Source: Amnibacterium sp. CER49 (GTDB taxonomy: Bacteria > Actinomycetota > Actinomycetes > Actinomycetales > Microbacteriaceae). From it: a stretch of 64,000 bases of DNA. The position numbers and the translations under genes are program-made. The DNA lies in the NCBI RefSeq assembly GCF_029846255.1, contig NZ_JARVWQ010000002.1:1178001-1242000 (forward strand), written 5' to 3'. This document shows positions 61,030 to 64,000 of the stretch, piece after piece (within the stretch, counting starts at the first letter, position 1; the number at the start of each line of letters is the position of its first letter). The notes under the pieces were generated by a model that searched no databases, was not told the origin of the DNA, and was given only the letters and a program-made list of their open reading frames with translations.

Positions 61030-61170
61030 TATACCCGACGAGAAGTCAGGGCCGGAAGCCCCTGTCGGCAAGGTTTCAGGCTTTCGTACGTGATCTGGCG
61101 CGTTCTCACAGCGTCTGCTTGCATTCGAATCGGATGCCACCCGGCATCCCGTACCTCGAGGAGCATCTCC

Positions 61171-63243
61171 TTGCATCGACGCACTCGCATACTGAGCGGC
61201 TCCGCCGCTCTGACGGGACTCGCGCTCGCCGCCGGCTGCGTGCTGGCGGCACCGTCGAACGCGGCCACCGGCCGCACCACCCTCTCCGGCAGCCGGCCTG
61301 CATGGGCGCAGTCCACGAAGCTGCAGAAGGCGGCGGCGACGACCGACGCCGTGAACATCCGGGTCTACCTCAACTGGCGCAACCAGGCTCAGGCGCAGGC
61401 CACCGCGCTCGCCATCGCCACGCCCGGCTCGGCCAGCTACCACCACTACCTGACGCCGGCGCAGTTCCGGCAGCAGTTCGCCCCGGCGCAGGCCGACGTC
61501 GGCGCCGTGCAGCAGTTCCTGAAGAGCAGCGGCTTCACCATCGTCGACACCCCGTCGAACAACCACTACGTCTCCGCGGAGGGCACCGTCGCCCAGGCGC
61601 AGGCGGCGTTCGGCACGACGCTCGGTCTCTACACGACGAACGGCAAGACCCTCCGCGCGCCCGAGTCCGACGTCTCCGTGCCGTCGTCCCTCGGCGCGGT
61701 CGTGCAGGGAGTGACGGGGCTCGACCAGAGCAGCCAGCTGCTCTTCCCGACCGACAGCGTCGGCAACGATCCGAAGCAGAACCACGGCGCCCCGGGCGTC
61801 GGCTTCCGCGCCGGCCAGCCGTGCTCGCTCTGGTTCGGCGAGAAGACGGTCTCGACCCCGAACATCACGGCCTACGGCACGAAGACCAAGCCGCTCGCCC
61901 CGTGCGGCTACACGCCGGCCCAGGTCCGCGGCCTGTACGGCCTCGACTCCGTCTCGGCGGACGGCACCGGCCAGACGGTCGCCTTCGTCGGCGCGAACGC
62001 GAGCCCGACCCTGAAGCAGGACGTCACCGCGTACAGCGCGAAGCACAACCTGCCGGCGCCGTCGATCACCGAGATCGTCGCTCCGGGGATCTACAAGCAC
62101 CCGGACACCCCGCAGCAGGTGCCGGGCGACTACTACGGCGAGGAGACGCTCGACGCCGAGGCCATCCACACGACGGCCCCCGGCGCGCAGCTCCTCTACG
62201 TGGCCTCCGCGAACGCGCGGGAGGACTTCGACGCGAGCATCAACCACATCGTCGACCGCGGCCTCAGCCACATCATCTCGATCAGCTACGGCTTCAGCGG
62301 TGAGGGCGTGCCCCAGGGCTACATCAACAGCCTCAACAACACGTTCGTCCAGGCCGTCGCCGAGGGCATCGGCGTGTACGTCTCGAGCGGTGACAACGGC
62401 GACGAGGTGTCGACGTACGGCTCGCCGCAGGTCGACTTCTACGCCGACAGCCCGTTCGTGACCGCGGTCGGCGGCACGTCGGCCTCGATCGTCCCGTCCG
62501 GCACGACGCCGGCCGGCGCGACCTACGCGGACGTCGACGACGCGTCCTCGGTGCTGAACCAGCGCGGTGCGTGGAAGCGCTCGTTCGAGGTCGGCTGGCA
62601 GACCGGGTACGACCCGATCACGAAGACGGCGTCGGACCACATCACGTCGGCGCCGTACGTGCTGAACGGCACGCTCTCGCAGCCCCTGCCCGGCACGTTC
62701 TTCGGCGGTGGCGGCGGCGGCATCAGCAAGCTCTTCGCGCAGCCGTCGTACCAGCAGGGCGTCACGACCGGCGCCGGCCGCGCGCTGCCCGACATCAGCG
62801 CCCTCGGCGACCCGAACACCGGGTTCCTCGTCGGCCAGACGCAGCAGTTCAGCAACGGCACCTACTACGACGAGTACCGCATCGGCGGCACCTCCGTAGC
62901 GGCGCCCCTCACCGCGGGCATCGCGGCCGTGGCGGACCAGGTGAACGGCAGCCCGCTCGGGTTCCTGAACCCGCGCATCTACGCGGCGTACAAGGCCGGC
63001 ACCGGCGCCTTCTACGACGTCGACCAGGCCGACCTGTTCGGCACGTCGACCTCCTCGAGGCTGCCCTCGGTCGTCCGCGTGAACTACGTGAACAGCGAGA
63101 ACGCCTCGGGCGGGCTGTCGTACAGCCTCCGCACGCTGGAGGAGCCGAACCAGACGCTGCACAGCACGAGGGGCTACGACACCGCCACCGGCGTCGGCAC
63201 CCCGAACGGCTCGGCGTTCTTCACGGCGATCACCAAGGGCTGA
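61171..63243 (+). CDS. Secreted S53 (sedolisin/kumamolisin) serine-carboxyl peptidase
   Basis: 690 residues from a TTG with GAGGAG 7 bases upstream. A signal peptide (about 1-31) ends near PSNAA; LAAGC inside is a poor lipobox, so a lipoprotein is less likely. The pro-domain has SYHHYLTPAQFRQQF. Catalytic residues: E324 and D328 in GEETLDAEAIH, oxyanion D408 in SSGDNG, nucleophile S575 in GGTSVAAP. The C-terminal GYDTATGVGTPNG belongs to the calcium site. Secreted acid-active endopeptidase, auto-activated by pro-domain removal. Substrate is general protein. Confidence 0.95.
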   Translation: MHRRTRILSGSAALTGLALAAGCVLAAPSNAATGRTTLSGSRPAWAQSTKLQKAAATTDAVNIRVYLNWRNQAQAQATALAIATPGSASYHHYLTPAQFRQQFAPAQADVGAVQQFLKSSGFTIVDTPSNNHYVSAEGTVAQAQAAFGTTLGLYTTNGKTLRAPESDVSVPSSLGAVVQGVTGLDQSSQLLFPTDSVGNDPKQNHGAPGVGFRAGQPCSLWFGEKTVSTPNITAYGTKTKPLAPCGYTPAQVRGLYGLDSVSADGTGQTVAFVGANASPTLKQDVTAYSAKHNLPAPSITEIVAPGIYKHPDTPQQVPGDYYGEETLDAEAIHTTAPGAQLLYVASANAREDFDASINHIVDRGLSHIISISYGFSGEGVPQGYINSLNNTFVQAVAEGIGVYVSSGDNGDEVSTYGSPQVDFYADSPFVTAVGGTSASIVPSGTTPAGATYADVDDASSVLNQRGAWKRSFEVGWQTGYDPITKTASDHITSAPYVLNGTLSQPLPGTFFGGGGGGISKLFAQPSYQQGVTTGAGRALPDISALGDPNTGFLVGQTQQFSNGTYYDEYRIGGTSVAAPLTAGIAAVADQVNGSPLGFLNPRIYAAYKAGTGAFYDVDQADLFGTSTSSRLPSVVRVNYVNSENASGGLSYSLRTLEEPNQTLHSTRGYDTATGVGTPNGSAFFTAITKG

Positions 63244-63257
63244 CCTCTCGGATCAGC

Positions 63258-63287
63258 GGGCCCGGGACGCGATCGCGTCCCGGGCCC
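63258..63287. terminator. 30-base perfect palindrome terminator
   Basis: A perfect 30-base palindrome centred at 63272/63273 follows the S53 stop by 15 bases and is followed by TTCCCGTT. It lies between convergent genes, so it may act both ways. Confidence 0.8.
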
Positions 63288-63304
63288 TTCCCGTTGCGGC
63301 GGCC

Positions 63305-63733
63305 TCAGCGGCGGCGGAGCAGCCGCCCGAGCACGGCGCCGTAGACGACGTGGGCGGCGAGCATCGTCGCGACGCGCCGCCGGTCGTCGGCGTGCGCCGG
63401 CGGCAGCACACCGGCCACCGGCACCCACCCCTCGTAGCTGGCGGCGTAGATCGCCAGCCCGTACGCGAGCCCGCGGGCGGGCGTGACGCGGCGCAGCAGC
63501 ACCGGCAGCAGCGCGCCGCCGACCGCGCCGTACCCGAGGTGCGCGGCCCACGACAGCGGCTGCGCGACCGCCTCCGGGAGGTTCGGCAGCACCTTCTTCA
63601 CGAGCAGCACCGGCGGCTGCTTCGGCAGCGCTCCGAGCGCCTTCGCCGCGACGAGCAGCCCGCTCATCGCGAGGGTGGCGGCCAGGCCGGCGGCGGCGCC
63701 GGACGGCAGAGGAGCGGGTCGGTCGTCGCGCAT
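63305..63733 (-). CDS. Small membrane protein, DUF1440-like
   Basis: 142 residues from ATG 63733. Three to four membrane helices: GAAAGLAATLAMSGLLVAAKAL, LSWAAHLGYGAVGGALLPVLL and RVATMLAAHVVYGAVLGRLL. LPKQPPVLLVKKVLPNLPE is an amphipathic loop near 47-65. The pattern resembles the DUF1440/DUF6789 type of small inner-membrane proteins; the assignment is tentative. Function unknown. Confidence 0.7.
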   Translation of the reverse strand: MRDDRPAPLPSGAAAGLAATLAMSGLLVAAKALGALPKQPPVLLVKKVLPNLPEAVAQPLSWAAHLGYGAVGGALLPVLLRRVTPARGLAYGLAIYAASYEGWVPVAGVLPPAHADDRRRVATMLAAHVVYGAVLGRLLRRR

Positions 63734-63777
63734 GGCGCCGGAGTCTTCCACGGCTGCCCGAGCGCCGGTCGAGCCCG

Positions 63778-64000
63778 ATGGCGGCCGCGGTCGCGCCGTT
63801 CCTCGGGTCGATGCCCGCCCGCGTGCTGATCGGCGCGGCGGTGCTCGGCGGCGCTCGTGGCGGCGCTCGTCGTCTCGCTCGCCGGCTCGTGGGGCGTCGC
63901 CGACGTGCTCGGCTGGCGGCACAGCCTGAACGGCCGCATCGACGGCGGCAACTGGCGCTTCTACGCGGTCTACGCGGTCGCGCACATCGTCGGCGCGGTC
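63778..64000 (+). pseudogene. Broken NRAMP-like metal transporter fragment (frameshifted, runs off window)
   Basis: Two reading frames join into one typical NRAMP segment. From ATG 63778 the frame gives VAPFLGSMPARVLIGAAVLGGA. After a one-base shift near 63856 the next frame gives VAALVVSLAGSWGVADVLGWRHSLN and FYAVYAVAHIVGA. These match the helix 8-9 region of divalent metal transporters. The first 200 or so residues expected before it are absent, since the region upstream belongs to the opposite-strand gene. A decayed remnant is most likely; a sequencing error could cause the shift but not the missing N-terminus. Confidence 0.55.

Noticed and set aside
56657-61093. A 1478-residue plus-strand open frame over antiporter and mfd
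   Set aside because: It is the antisense shadow of mfd, with Arg/Asp/Val-biased composition and no domains.
60902-61170. A known riboswitch before the S53 peptidase
   Set aside because: The hairpins do not match the conserved cores of the c-di-AMP, cobalamin, TPP or SAM riboswitches that I know.

Overview
The window is about 64 kb of very GC-rich DNA with dense genes, GTG/TTG/ATG starts and four-base ATGA/GTGA gene overlaps. The gene set (DUF4307, GreA, DUF501, a DivIC/FtsB-like divisome protein, MazG, enolase, Mfd, type II NADH dehydrogenase, DUF2795) points to a Gram-positive actinobacterium, most like the Microbacteriaceae (Micrococcales). No prophage, insertion sequence or CRISPR array was seen.

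Layout. 1-3.3 kb is a housekeeping end: hemolysin III-like protein (partial), small membrane protein, DUF4307, greA, then convergent ilvA preceded by a small ORF that looks like the start of a lost AI-2E transporter. 3.4-18.6 kb, after a YcaQ-like DNA glycosylase gene, is a sugar-nucleotide and glycosyltransferase region. It encodes GmhB, GmhA, two HldE-type bifunctional kinase/nucleotidyltransferases, three GT9 heptosyltransferase-like enzymes, two GT4 enzymes, one GT2 enzyme, an SDR and an aldehyde dehydrogenase. This is a manno-heptose activation and transfer pathway in an organism with no LPS. A BKACE enzyme and a standalone FtsK gamma domain sit inside it. 18.6-30.3 kb holds DUF2795, LemA, tRNA-Leu(UAA), a SnoaL-like protein, a pseudokinase-GAF protein, a low-complexity membrane protein, a beta-lactamase-fold protein, DeaD helicase, an AraC regulator, an active Ser/Thr kinase-GAF protein, an SGNH esterase and an alditol oxidase. 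30.3-44.5 kb is accessory: a serine hydrolase, MetE-like enzyme, MFS exporter with ArsR-like regulator, CDF transporter, GNAT, a secreted FliF-C-like protein, NYN nuclease, GT-C mannosyltransferase-like protein, PAP2, a secreted phosphoesterase with PKD domain and an APH-like kinase. 44.5-61 kb holds the core NDH-2, DUF501, DivIC, enolase, HisS, MazG and Mfd block, interrupted by an MFS pump, GNAT, serine hydrolase, alpha/beta hydrolase and CPA1 antiporter. 61-64 kb has a secreted S53 peptidase, a small membrane protein and a broken NRAMP-like transporter fragment.

Recurring signals. Many genes have a TANNNT hexamer ending 6-7 bases before the start codon, as expected of leaderless transcripts; operon-internal genes and a few others use clear Shine-Dalgarno sites. 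Possible connections: the heptose genes form two overlapping translationally coupled blocks (gmhB to hldE1, and aldehyde dehydrogenase to GT2). The two kinase-GAF proteins look like a paralogous pair, one catalytic and one dead. The MFS/ArsR pair carries a matched set of palindromic operators.
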